Positions 26,163 through 34,949 of a stretch of DNA of 64,000 nt are shown here, in pieces. This DNA is from Bacteroidales bacterium. Lineage in GTDB: Bacteria; Bacteroidota; Bacteroidia; Bacteroidales; GCA-2748055. Where the stretch lies: NCBI GenBank assembly GCA_029210725.1, contig JARGFM010000006.1:83028-147027 (forward strand). Direction: 5' to 3'. Both the position numbers and the translations under genes were made by a program. The notes under the pieces were generated by a model. It worked only from the letters and a program-made list of their open reading frames with translations. It was not told the DNA's origin and did not search any database. Position 1 is the stretch's first letter, and every line of letters starts with the position of its first letter.

Positions 26163-28502
26163 CTAATACTCTTTCGGTATAAAGAAGAAGGTGCCGTTTT
26201 CGTCTTCCAATCCGGCTATCTTTCCAAACTGCGGGCTTTGTCTGTTTATATTTTCCACTGCTGAACGAACCTTCAACACAATGTTCTCAATGGGGACACA
26301 TGCCCCCGGGTTGTTAATCAGCATATTGGCAAAGGTCCTGGTAAATTGACTATCGTCCACCGCCTGCTCATAACCGGCCGAGGAAAACACCTGCGACGAT
26401 TTAAACCTGGTAGAAGTCCAGTCGTCACAACTTCTTTCCTGGATCCCGGAACGCATGGCCTGGTAAAAGCCGGGGCCCGATTCACAGGCATCCGTGATCA
26501 CCAGTGTATGGGTGAGAAAGTCGGGATAAACCTGCATGGCTGCTTTTAATGCATTTGTATTGTAAAAGCTGAATTCATCATCCCTGGAAGCATCCACAGG
26601 TATCCAGTAGCCACTTCCGTTCACATACTTTCCGTGCCCGGCATACCAGATTAGTAAAGAGTTCACCCGGTTGCTTCTGATCATATCCCTCAGCTCGATA
26701 GAGAAGAACTTTGAAAGCTCTGCCTTAGACATGTTCTTCTTATGGATCACATTGTGAATTTGATAATTTGCCAGAGCAGATCGCATCAGAGTAACGTCAT
26801 TTCCAGGTCCGGTCAGGCTGCTAAAGGACTCATAGTCGGAGTTTTCAATAAAGATGGCCCAGGTCTTCCCCATGGGATTGGAATCAAAGGACTGGGCATC
26901 CCGGTTCAGTGAGTATTTTATCCTGGATCTGTTTCCGAACTCATCTTCCACATGGACAGTGATACTGCTCTTATTTCTTACATTTAAGGTAGCCGTGAAA
27001 TTGGGATTCAGATCACTGGGAATATAACTTGCGATCACGCTGTCAATATAGATGGAGCTTATCTTACTCTCATCCTCAATTTTCCCCTCTACATAGATCA
27101 TGGGATCATTGTTATCCAGATAGAGAATATTGCTTTCGGACCCATAGGGTGCAATCATCCGGACGACCGGGGGATCAATTTCGGTCCGCCTGATCGGAAA
27201 AATGGCGGTTTCCGTATTATCATAGATATCCGAAACCTGCACAGTAAGCTGGTTCGTATTGGAAAGGTCTACGCTGGCCAGAAACCTGCATCCCTCTCCG
27301 GTCTTTTGTACCGGAACATTAAAGCCATTGACCTGAAGCGATTGAATGTCGCTCTCATCTGCAATGCCTCCGCTAAGATTCAAAACGGCCACCTCCCTGG
27401 AAACATGAATGATATTGGCCTCATTGGACTGAGGATCGATCAGGGTCACCACAGGCTTGTTCTCCTCCCGGTTTAACTCAAACATCCGCCGGGTGGCCTC
27501 TTCATGCAAACTCCGGGTATCCCCGTCATCACCGGACATGGCCAGAATTTTATTATAGTCAGCCAGGGCGTTCTCATAATCCCTGATCTTTTCATAGGCC
27601 ACCGCCCTCTTATAATATACTTCCGCATTCTTCGGATCCAGTTCTATGGCTTTCGAATAATCGATAATGGCATAACCGGCCTGATTCATATGGCTGGCAA
27701 TATCCCCCCTGAACAGGAAGATCAATGGCTCATCGCTGAAGTGTACCGAGGCCATGGAGAGGGTCTCGCTCGCCTTTAAATACTCGCCCTGTTCCGAATA
27801 AACCTGGCTCTGAAGCAAGATCCCTTCCAGGTGCCTTGGCTCCATCTGCAGGACCTGCGTCACTTCATTCCCGGCCGCCTCGAATTTTCCACGTTGATAC
27901 AGCAAACGCGCAAATAAGAAATGCGTGTCGACCACCCTTCTGTTCTTTTGTATGGAATAACGATAGGCCTCCTCGGCTTCATTATACATCTCCAGGTGTT
28001 CATATATCCGGGCCAGGCTAAAATAGGCCTTGTCATCCTCTTTCATTTTCAGGCACTTTTTTCCATCGTCCAGCGCCTTTTCATACTGCCTGAGCACAAC
28101 ATAGACATCCCGTCTCACCTGGTAGGCTTCCAGAAAATTATTCTTCAGATTGATGGCCGAAGAGAGTCGTATCAGCGCACGGGGGTTATCCCCGTACTGA
28201 TGCCACTCCTTGCCTGAAAAATAGTAAAGCTCAGCCTCTTTCTCATTAAAGGCCAGAGCACGATCATAATCCTCTGCTGCCTGCCTGTGATCACCAGTTC
28301 TCGAATAAGCGGTGGCCCTTAGTATATAGGCCTTATCATAGTCAGGATCCAGCTCTATGGCTTTAGTGAACTGGATAATGGCATCCGTATAATTATTTGC
28401 CCTTGCAAAATCTTCCCCGGCTTTAAAATACTGCCTGGCAGATTGTGCCTGAACTGCTGCAGTAATAATTAAGAGCAGCAAAATCCAGGAAAATATTCGC
28501 AT
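26163..28502 (-). CDS. secreted TPR and caspase-like (peptidase C14) protein
   Basis: 779 residues from MRIFSWILLLLIITAAVQAQS, a clear signal peptide; a start six codons earlier would run into ribD. About nine TPR units span residues 20-340 (patterns such as AIIQFTKAIELDPDYDKAY and AEVYYKRAVAYEKIRDYENA in part). Two Ig-like beta segments follow (about 360-535). The C-terminal caspase-like domain starts near 545 with the dyad His in LIWYAGHGKY (about 623) and Cys in VITDACESGPG (about 673). Bacterial metacaspase-like proteins cleave after basic residues and can take part in stress death or signalling; here export suggests a periplasmic role. It sits directly behind ribD with a 1-bp gap. Confidence 0.85.
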   Translation of the reverse strand: MRIFSWILLLLIITAAVQAQSARQYFKAGEDFARANNYTDAIIQFTKAIELDPDYDKAYILRATAYSRTGDHRQAAEDYDRALAFNEKEAELYYFSGKEWHQYGDNPRALIRLSSAINLKNNFLEAYQVRRDVYVVLRQYEKALDDGKKCLKMKEDDKAYFSLARIYEHLEMYNEAEEAYRYSIQKNRRVVDTHFLFARLLYQRGKFEAAGNEVTQVLQMEPRHLEGILLQSQVYSEQGEYLKASETLSMASVHFSDEPLIFLFRGDIASHMNQAGYAIIDYSKAIELDPKNAEVYYKRAVAYEKIRDYENALADYNKILAMSGDDGDTRSLHEEATRRMFELNREENKPVVTLIDPQSNEANIIHVSREVAVLNLSGGIADESDIQSLQVNGFNVPVQKTGEGCRFLASVDLSNTNQLTVQVSDIYDNTETAIFPIRRTEIDPPVVRMIAPYGSESNILYLDNNDPMIYVEGKIEDESKISSIYIDSVIASYIPSDLNPNFTATLNVRNKSSITVHVEDEFGNRSRIKYSLNRDAQSFDSNPMGKTWAIFIENSDYESFSSLTGPGNDVTLMRSALANYQIHNVIHKKNMSKAELSKFFSIELRDMIRSNRVNSLLIWYAGHGKYVNGSGYWIPVDASRDDEFSFYNTNALKAAMQVYPDFLTHTLVITDACESGPGFYQAMRSGIQERSCDDWTSTRFKSSQVFSSAGYEQAVDDSQFTRTFANMLINNPGACVPIENIVLKVRSAVENINRQSPQFGKIAGLEDENGTFFFIPKEY

Positions 28503-28503
28503 C

Positions 28504-29571
28504 TTACATAATTTGAACATGACTGACTATATTTTTAAACACTTCGAGCTTCGTATCTCCAATTCTGAAAGTTTCATCGGGTTTCTCATCAATTTCAGGC
28601 GCCTTTACCCCCTGGGTAAAGCACATTTTTCCGGTTAAGACCCTGGCCTCATCCCACAATCCGGATTTCAAAAAAGAGGCATGCAATTTTGCCCCCCCCT
28701 CCACAAAAACGGAAACAATCTGTCGATCGAACAGCTCCTCCATCATATCCACCAACTGATAAGAAGGATCGGCATGAACCGTCTGAATTTTTTCGGAATA
28801 ATTATGCCCGATTCCTGTAAATACAATGGTATCTTGCGAGCCATCGAGAATATGGGCATTCTCCGGAAGCCGTCCGTTCCTGTCGAGCGTAAGCCGGATT
28901 GGATTCTCCCCGGACCACCGTCGTACCGTAAGACTGGGATTATCCGTTAAAATCGTATTGGTTCCCACCATGATAGCCGACTCTTCACTTCTCCATTTAT
29001 GCACCAGGGTCCGGCTCACATCATTGCTGATCCACCTGGGTCCTTCCTGATCGCCCGGCTCCCGCTCAAGATCAATAAAACCATCGGCCGTCTGTGCCCA
29101 TTTCAGAATCACATAGGGCCTCCGGTAATTGACATAATGAAAGAACCTCCGGTTCAGATGCTTCCCCTCCTCCTCCAGGCACCCCAGCTCAACTTCTGTA
29201 CCGGCCTTCTCCAGGAACTCTATTCCCTTACCATTCACACTGGGGAATGGATCCAGATTGGACAATACCACCCTTTTTATTCCTTTTTGCTGAAGAAGTA
29301 TGGAACAGGGAGGCGTCTTGCCATAGTGGGAGCAAGGTTCCAGGTTGCAATAGAGTGTCGATTCCGGGAGCAGGGAAGGATCCTTTACACTGCGAATGGC
29401 ATTTACCTCGGCATGAGGACCCCCGAATTCATGATGATAACCCTCTCCGATGATGCGATCATGGTGAACAAGGACGGCCCCGACAAGCGGATTTGCCTTT
29501 GTCATTCCCAATCCCTTACGCGCCAGCTCAAAACACCGGCGCATATATATTTTATCTCTTTCGCTTATCAA
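28504..29571 (-). CDS. ribD: riboflavin biosynthesis bifunctional deaminase/reductase
   Basis: The N-terminal deaminase has the zinc site in GGPHAEVNAI and CNLEPCSHYGKTPPCS. The C-terminal reductase has ILKWAQTADGFIDL and VGTNTILTDNPSLTVR. The enzyme performs the second and third steps from GTP to riboflavin. The start is uncertain: a TTG at 29571 keeps the conserved ERDKIYMRRCFELARKG segment, while an ATG at 29544 would lose it. A longer open frame to 29664 would overlap prmC and is unlikely. Divergent from prmC. Confidence 0.9.
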   Translation of the reverse strand: MISERDKIYMRRCFELARKGLGMTKANPLVGAVLVHHDRIIGEGYHHEFGGPHAEVNAIRSVKDPSLLPESTLYCNLEPCSHYGKTPPCSILLQQKGIKRVVLSNLDPFPSVNGKGIEFLEKAGTEVELGCLEEEGKHLNRRFFHYVNYRRPYVILKWAQTADGFIDLEREPGDQEGPRWISNDVSRTLVHKWRSEESAIMVGTNTILTDNPSLTVRRWSGENPIRLTLDRNGRLPENAHILDGSQDTIVFTGIGHNYSEKIQTVHADPSYQLVDMMEELFDRQIVSVFVEGGAKLHASFLKSGLWDEARVLTGKMCFTQGVKAPEIDEKPDETFRIGDTKLEVFKNIVSHVQIM

Positions 29572-29601
29572 GACTATGGCTTTATTACTATTTTTGAAGT
29601 T

Positions 29602-30462
29602 ATGCTCCAAAATTGTGCCACACTGAAACAAATCAGGTTCTACCTGCTGGAGGAACTGCGGCAAATATACGATGAAAATGAATCCGATTCTATAGCCCGC
29701 TTAATTCTGGAGCATGTTGGATATCAGCTTTCTGAAACTCTTCTGGATCCTGATCACCGGCCGGCTCTTCCCGTTTATGAACAAATCAATGCTTTTGTGA
29801 CTGAAATACATACCGGTAAACCCATTCAGTATATCCTGGGAGAAAGTTATTTCTGCGATCTGAAAATTAAAGTAAATGAAGATGTTTTGATTCCCAGGCC
29901 TGAAACGGAAGAGCTGGTGGATATCATTAAAAAACAGATTCAGAATCCGGTTCAGAGGATCATCGATCTGGGGACCGGTTCAGGCTGTATGGCTCTGGCG
30001 CTGAAACAGCATTTCCGCGAGGCGGAAGTCTGGGGTGTGGATATTAGCAAAAGAGCCCTTTCTGTAGCCAGAGAGAATGGCAGGAGCAATCAGTTGCTGA
30101 TACACTGGCAGGCCATGGACCTGTTGAGCGGGAAGCCTGAAGCGCCGGTAGAAGCCTTTGACCTGGTTGTCAGTAATCCGCCCTATGTATTGAACAGTGA
30201 ACGGGAAGTCATGGCCCGCCGTGTGAAGGACTTCGAACCCGGAACTGCACTGTTTGTACCTGATGAAGATCCACTCATATATTACAGAGCCATTGCCTTA
30301 TTTTGCCAGTCGCGCCTGGCTGATAGCGGCGATTTATGGGTGGAGATCAATGAACAGCTGGGACATAAGACCGCCGGTCTCTTTCTTAAGGAGGGATTCC
30401 GCAACGTCGTGATCCACAAGGATATTCACAAAAAGGAACGATACATCCATGCCAGGAGATAA
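29602..30462 (+). CDS. prmC: peptide chain release factor N5-glutamine methyltransferase
   Basis: 286 residues beginning MLQNCATLKQIRFYLLEEL. Upstream in-frame codons are antisense to ribD and are rejected. The N-terminal helical domain is followed by a Rossmann methyltransferase with LIPRPETEELVD, IDLGTGSGCMALAL and the substrate motif VSNPPYV. PrmC methylates the Gln of the GGQ motif in RF1 and RF2. The gene for RF2 lies two genes downstream in the same direction, so enzyme and substrate may be co-expressed. Confidence 0.93.
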   Translation: MLQNCATLKQIRFYLLEELRQIYDENESDSIARLILEHVGYQLSETLLDPDHRPALPVYEQINAFVTEIHTGKPIQYILGESYFCDLKIKVNEDVLIPRPETEELVDIIKKQIQNPVQRIIDLGTGSGCMALALKQHFREAEVWGVDISKRALSVARENGRSNQLLIHWQAMDLLSGKPEAPVEAFDLVVSNPPYVLNSEREVMARRVKDFEPGTALFVPDEDPLIYYRAIALFCQSRLADSGDLWVEINEQLGHKTAGLFLKEGFRNVVIHKDIHKKERYIHARR

Positions 30463-30916
30463 AGCTATGGAATATAAAGCAGCCCTTCAGCGTGCTGCCG
30501 CACTTTGCAGCCGCCAGGAACAGTGCAGCAGCCAGATCAGGGAGAAACTGAAAAACTGGAAAGTCACCCGGGAAGATGCCGACCGGATTCTGGACTTGTT
30601 GAAGAAAGAAAACTTCCTGGATGACCAGAGGTATGCCACCCATTATGTAAGTGACAAGTTCCGGTTTAACGGCTGGGGGAAAATCAAGCTTTCGGCCATG
30701 CTGAGTCAAAAAGGGATCTCCAAAGATGTCATCGAAGAAGCAATGAATCAGATAGATCCCGAGCTTTACAAACAGGCCTGTGCCCGCCTGATTAGGGAAA
30801 AATCTGCCTCACTCAGGGAGAGCAATCCTTATAAAAAGAAAGGGAAATTATTCCGGTACGCCGCACAACGCGGATTCGAATCAGATCTGATTCACCAGAT
30901 TCTTTCTTATATTTGA
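30449..30916 (+). CDS. recX: RecX family regulator
   Basis: 155 residues of three-helix repeats: AAALCSRQEQCSSQIREKL, FLDDQRYATHYVSDKF, WGKIKLSAMLSQKGIS, and a late RYAAQRGFESDLI. RecX inhibits RecA filaments. The start at 30449 overlaps prmC by 14 bp; an ATG at 30467, 4 bp after the prmC stop, is an equally good choice. recA is not in the window. Confidence 0.88.
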   Translation: MPGDKAMEYKAALQRAAALCSRQEQCSSQIREKLKNWKVTREDADRILDLLKKENFLDDQRYATHYVSDKFRFNGWGKIKLSAMLSQKGISKDVIEEAMNQIDPELYKQACARLIREKSASLRESNPYKKKGKLFRYAAQRGFESDLIHQILSYI

Positions 30917-30931
30917 CGAAAGTTTCTAAGG

Positions 30932-32021
30932 ATGATAACAAACGACCAGATCAGAGATCTCAGCAGGCGCCTGGATGCGTTAAGGAGGCATCTTTGACGT
31001 GGATGGGAAAACCATTCAGATAGAAGAGGAGGAACAAAGAACACAGGATCCGGAGTTCTGGAACGATCCCAAATCTGCAGAGGAACAACTTCGGAAAATT
31101 GCCAGGCTTAAAAGCTGGGCAGAGGGCTACCAGGAGGTAAAAACGGCCGTGGATGATTTGAAGGTCCTGGCTGAATTTCTGGAGGCAGGTGAGTCTTCTG
31201 ATGAAGAAGTCCGGCTCCAATATAAGGAAGCTCTCTCGCTTGCAGAAGCACTGGAATCAAAAAACATGCTCCGCAATGAAGAGGACAGCCTGGGAGCTAT
31301 CCTGAAGATCAATTCCGGGGCAGGCGGAACGGAAAGTCAGGACTGGGCCGAGATGCTGATGCGCATGTACCTCAGGTATGGCGAGAAGCACCATTATAAA
31401 GTCAGGGAGCTGCATATGGTTCAGGGCGATGAAGCGGGAATCAAATCCGTGACTCTGGAAGTAAGCGGTGACTATGCCTACGGATTTCTGAAAAGCGAGT
31501 CCGGAGTACATCGGCTGGTACGCCTCTCTCCCTTTGATTCCAACAACCGCCGTCATACCTCATTTGCCTCTGTATTTGTGACTCCGGTAATCGACGAGTC
31601 CATCGTAATTGTGGTGAATCCTGCGGATATTGAATGGGATACTTTCCGTTCGGGAGGCGCCGGCGGACAAAATGTAAACAAAGTGGAAACCGGGGTAAGG
31701 GTCCGTCACCTGCCCACCGGAATTACAGTGGACAATACGGAAAACCGGTCCCAGTTAAAAAACAGAGAGAATGCTATGCGCATCCTTAAGTCACATCTCT
31801 ACGAAATAGAGTTGCAGAAAAAAAGGGAAAAACAGGCTGCGGTGGAAGGGAGTAAAATGAAGATCGAATGGGGATCGCAGATCCGCAACTATGTCCTTCA
31901 TCCTTACAAACTGGTAAAGGACCTCCGCACCAATTATGAAACAAGCAATGTCCAATCGGTCCTGGACGGTGACCTGGACGACTTTATCAAAGCCTTTTTA
32001 ATGGAGTTTGGAGGAAAGTAA
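30932..32021 (+). CDS. prfB: peptide chain release factor 2, programmed +1 frameshift
   Basis: The first frame starts at ATG 30932 and reads [21 protein letters not shown], then meets TGA at 30995-30997. Skipping the T at 30995 continues as [14 protein letters not shown] to the stop at 32021, for 362 residues. The slip site is CTT TGA C with AGGAGG (30983-30988) 3 nt before CTT, the classical prfB arrangement in which low RF2 promotes its own synthesis. RF2 marks are SPF in [14 protein letters not shown] and GGQ in [14 protein letters not shown]. It recognises UGA and UAA. Gene order prmC-recX-prfB suggests joint expression. Confidence 0.95.
30983..30997 (+). promoter_or_regulatory. prfB programmed frameshift site
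   Basis: AGGAGG (30983-30988), CTT (30992-30994) and in-frame TGA (30995-30997) followed by C. The internal Shine-Dalgarno with 3-nt spacing is the known stimulator of +1 slippage. Confidence 0.93.
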
Positions 32022-32028
32022 GTTCCCT

Positions 32029-32532
32029 TTAGGTAAATATGATCTGGGTGTTCTCCCCTCCACACAGGCCATAAAAATCTCCTATAGTCAGGACATCCTT
32101 CACCTCTTCATGAAGATCCTTTTTCTCAAGCTTGAACATATCCATGGCCAGTTTGCAGGCATAAAGTTCTCCACCACCTGCAGTGATCATTTCAAGGAAC
32201 TCGTCCACCGGAGGAATATCGAGCTTGTACATCTGGCTTTTCATCATGGCCGATACTCCGGCCTCTACTCCGGGAAGCATTCCCAGAATGGTCGGGAACG
32301 GCAATCCGCCGGGAGCTCTCATGGCGGGATTTCCCACGGTGGCTGTTTTGATCCTGCCCATCTGCTTTTTGGTAATGGCATCCAGGCCAAAGAAGGTAAA
32401 AAACACCTTGGTCTCAATTCCTTCCATCACGGCGCCATTGGCCATGACCAGGGTGGCATATACATCTTCGATGGTGCCCTTGGCACATATGATGCATACT
32501 TTTTTTAAGGGACTCTCTTTTGTTTCAGACAT
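32029..32532 (-). CDS. DsrE/DsrF-like family protein (DsrE2 type)
   Basis: 167 residues. N-terminal VCIICAKGTIEDVYATLVMANGA, FFTFFGLDAI and the later YACKLAMDMF match the DsrE-like sulfur-relay/peroxiredoxin-like group, with a conserved Cys in the YACK segment (about residue 126). These proteins carry persulfide sulfur. It is the last gene of a minus-strand unit with the TusE-like, DUF1641 and SQR-like genes (17-19 bp gaps), so transfer of sulfur released by the flavoprotein is a fair inference. Confidence 0.85.
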   Translation of the reverse strand: MSETKESPLKKVCIICAKGTIEDVYATLVMANGAVMEGIETKVFFTFFGLDAITKKQMGRIKTATVGNPAMRAPGGLPFPTILGMLPGVEAGVSAMMKSQMYKLDIPPVDEFLEMITAGGGELYACKLAMDMFKLEKKDLHEEVKDVLTIGDFYGLCGGENTQIIFT

Positions 32533-32549
32533 AGTTTTCTGTTTTTGGA

Positions 32550-32861
32550 TTAAACACAGCTCGCCGGTTTGGCAATACCTGCAAATTTTGAAGAGAATTT
32601 CAGAGGTCCGCCAGGAAATAACTGATACAATCCCTTGATATCTACGATCCCCGACTTACCCACCTTTCTGATGGTCAGGGTTTCCCCTTTCCCGCTGGCT
32701 GCACGAAGGAATTCAAGTACCTCAAAATGCTTATCAGTCAGTTCAATTCCTTCTTCTTTCGCCATCTCGCTCGCAATCTCCCTGTTCCACTCGGAAGGGT
32801 TTGTCATATATCCTTCATCATTTACCTCAACAGCTTGTCCAGCATACGTTTTTGTTGCCAT
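32550..32861 (-). CDS. TusE/DsrC/DsvC family sulfur relay protein
   Basis: 103 residues: GYMTNPSEWNREIASEMAKEEGIELTDKH (opening part diagnostic), LYQLFPGGPLKFSS and the C-terminal arm ending KPASCV. Only the penultimate Cys of the arm is present; the second Cys typical of dissimilatory DsrC is Ser here. That makes it TusE-like, able to carry a persulfide but not to form the DsrC trisulfide/disulfide in the usual way. Next to a DsrE-like gene. Confidence 0.88.
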   Translation of the reverse strand: MATKTYAGQAVEVNDEGYMTNPSEWNREIASEMAKEEGIELTDKHFEVLEFLRAASGKGETLTIRKVGKSGIVDIKGLYQLFPGGPLKFSSKFAGIAKPASCV

Positions 32862-32880
32862 AATTTTTCAGTTTTTATGT

Positions 32881-33558
32881 TTAAAATTCCTTGTTTTCAT
32901 TTGTCGTACTCATGTTCTTCAGGAAGGTGAACAGAAAGCCCCAGGCCTTTTTCATTTCAGGTTTATTGATCTCCCTGATCACTTTAAAAATGGAGTATTC
33001 CGGTACATCCTTCGTCTCCATATTAGAGAATACTCTCACTGCCGTATCCATCGATTTAAGCATTTCCGGCTGGGTCAGGTTCTTCACCGTATCCAGGATC
33101 ATGACCACATTGTCGGCCAGCATACGTACATCATTGATACTGTAATTAGTGACAATCTTGTCTATTATAGCTCTGGACTCTCTCATGAAATCAAAATAGC
33201 CCTTCTGCTCAAATTCATGCAATTTCCTGGTCGAATCGATAATTACCTCGTTGGCAATGGGGCCCACATCCTTTAACAGGTCCATCATACTGCCCAGGGT
33301 ATCCAGAAGGGCATTGAAGTTGCCAATATTTTGCGCCACCCGGATTCCCAGTTCTCTGAGCTGATCCGGATCCAGCACTACTTCGTGCTCATCCAGTGCT
33401 TTCACCGTCGAATCATAGGCATCCTTGCCAATGATGGATACATCGGCGACCAGGTCATCCAGGGCCTGAGACTTTAACCTTTGCTGGTTCACATAGTCCA
33501 GGATCGTGTCGACCTTTTGGTTTAACTCAGCAATCTGTTGTTTTGTATTATCTGCCAT
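32881..33558 (-). CDS. DUF1641 domain protein
   Basis: 225 residues, mostly helical, with an N-terminal coiled-coil IAELNQKVDTILDYVNQQ and the DUF1641-like core (VAQNIGNFNALLDTLGSM, LTQPEMLKSMDTAVRVF, PEYSIFKVIREINKPEM). DUF1641 proteins are often encoded beside sulfide:quinone reductase or formate dehydrogenase genes, as here. Possibly a membrane-peripheral partner of the flavoprotein. Function unknown. Confidence 0.82.
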   Translation of the reverse strand: MADNTKQQIAELNQKVDTILDYVNQQRLKSQALDDLVADVSIIGKDAYDSTVKALDEHEVVLDPDQLRELGIRVAQNIGNFNALLDTLGSMMDLLKDVGPIANEVIIDSTRKLHEFEQKGYFDFMRESRAIIDKIVTNYSINDVRMLADNVVMILDTVKNLTQPEMLKSMDTAVRVFSNMETKDVPEYSIFKVIREINKPEMKKAWGFLFTFLKNMSTTNENKEF

Positions 33559-33567
33559 CTTTTCTGC

Positions 33568-34806
33568 TTAATCAATGTGGTTCTTCTTTCCAGCCATGGT
33601 CATATGGGCCTCTATGGGCATCTCTTTCCCACGCAGCAGGATATGCCAGTATATCCAGCGGAAGATCATCTTACCGTAATGATTGATCTTGGTATTCTTT
33701 AGCAATCCGAAAGGACCGATCCCCGGCAGGGGGAAGGTTCCGGGCAAGGGCTCGGTATCGTAATTGAAGTCGATTAATGCACCTTTACCGTACCCGGTCT
33801 CAATATAGCAGTTGGCATGTCCGTCGAACCGGGCCGTCAGCGGCCTGTTCTCCATGGCACTCATCATATTCTCGAAGAGGATTTCAGCTGCAAAATGCGC
33901 CACGGAGCCTGCTTTTGAGGTCGGTATGTTGGCGGCATCACCCAGCACAAAAATATTTTCAAACTTCCTGGACTGAAGGGTCTCCTTATCGGTATCCACA
34001 TAATTCATATCATCACCCAGCCCGCTTCGTTCGATCATCTCCGAACCCATATTTACAGGAACGATGGTCAGCACATCAAACGGGATCTCCACCTCGTCGT
34101 AGGACCTGATGACCTTTTTTTCATTATCCACACTTTCCAGATAAAACTCCGGCACCACTTTAATATTCTTTTCATCCAGGAGCTGGCTGAGCATCTTTGT
34201 GGCAATGGGTTTGGTGAAAGCTCCGGGTAGTGGTGTCACATAGGTAATATCCACCTTATCCCTGATCCCCTTCTCTGTAAAGTAGGCTTCGGCCAGGCAT
34301 ACAAATTCAATAGGGGCCACCGGACATTTAAATGGTAACTCGGAAATGCACAGGACCAGTTTCCCTCCTTCCCAGTTCTTAAAAAAACGCTGCAGTGCCA
34401 CAGCGCCCTCAACGGTATAAAAATCGAAAATACTTTTATACCACTCATTACCCAGGAGTCCGGGAGTCTCATCCGGCCGGGTCTGGGTGCCGGTGGCAAT
34501 AATCAGGAAGTCATACTTCATACAGGTACCGTCCATCAGGTGTACCCTGTTCTCTCCCCCTTCAATGCGGTCAATTTCCTGATAGATCACCTGCATTCCC
34601 GAGGGAAAGAAATCTCCCTTGGGCTTTATAACATCACTTTTATTGTAGATTCCGAATGGAATGAACAGAAAGCCCGGTTGATAATAATGGGTCTTATGCT
34701 GATCCACGATTGTGATCTCCCATTCCTGGCGATCCAGTGCCTTGAAAAGCTTATTGGCCATCATGGTGCCAGCTGTTCCCCCACCCAGTATTAAAATCTT
34801 TTTCAT
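33568..34806 (-). CDS. sulfide:quinone oxidoreductase-like FAD flavoprotein
   Basis: 412 residues. The FAD-binding GGGTAGTMMANKL opens the protein, followed by IIATGTQTRPD and the second NAD/FAD-type VLGDAANIPTSKAGSVAH. A Cys in LPFKCPVAPIEFVCLAEAYF (about residue 160; only part is a motif) matches the catalytic Cys of SQR-type enzymes, and a second Cys lies in GHANCYIETG. It probably oxidises sulfide or persulfide and passes electrons to quinone at the membrane. First gene of the sulfur unit and divergent from a Crp/Fnr gene; TATTTTTG (34844-34851, minus) is a good -7 box. Confidence 0.85.
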   Translation of the reverse strand: MKKILILGGGTAGTMMANKLFKALDRQEWEITIVDQHKTHYYQPGFLFIPFGIYNKSDVIKPKGDFFPSGMQVIYQEIDRIEGGENRVHLMDGTCMKYDFLIIATGTQTRPDETPGLLGNEWYKSIFDFYTVEGAVALQRFFKNWEGGKLVLCISELPFKCPVAPIEFVCLAEAYFTEKGIRDKVDITYVTPLPGAFTKPIATKMLSQLLDEKNIKVVPEFYLESVDNEKKVIRSYDEVEIPFDVLTIVPVNMGSEMIERSGLGDDMNYVDTDKETLQSRKFENIFVLGDAANIPTSKAGSVAHFAAEILFENMMSAMENRPLTARFDGHANCYIETGYGKGALIDFNYDTEPLPGTFPLPGIGPFGLLKNTKINHYGKMIFRWIYWHILLRGKEMPIEAHMTMAGKKNHID

Positions 34807-34881
34807 AATATTGTAGTTTTCTTTTGATTTTGCTTGGAGGTCAAAAATAGCGGAAGAAATTTTGTGTTATTTAAATCACGA

Positions 34882-34914
34882 TATGATAATTATCATAGTA
34901 TGACAACTATCATA
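34882..34914. promoter_or_regulatory. two FNR-like operators in the divergent promoter
   Basis: TATGATAATTATCATA (34882-34897) is a perfect 16-bp palindrome of the FNR form TGAT-N4-ATCA. TATGACAACTATCATA (34899-34914) is a second, imperfect copy 17 bp away. Relative to the -7 box of the SQR-like gene (34844-34851) they lie about 45 and 62 bp upstream, where Crp/Fnr activators usually bind. Confidence 0.75.
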
Positions 34915-34949
34915 TGCCTGTATGTTAACCAACATTCAAAATAGAGCGG

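Noticed and set aside
28999..29601. Long upstream extension of prmC
   Set aside because: The extension is antisense to ribD and adds 200 residues without family resemblance. The prmC family start is at 29602.
32550..34806. Dissimilatory sulfite reductase system (dsr operon)
   Set aside because: No dsrAB, dsrMK or sat/apr genes are present, and the DsrC-like protein lacks the second arm cysteine, so only a sulfur relay is supported.
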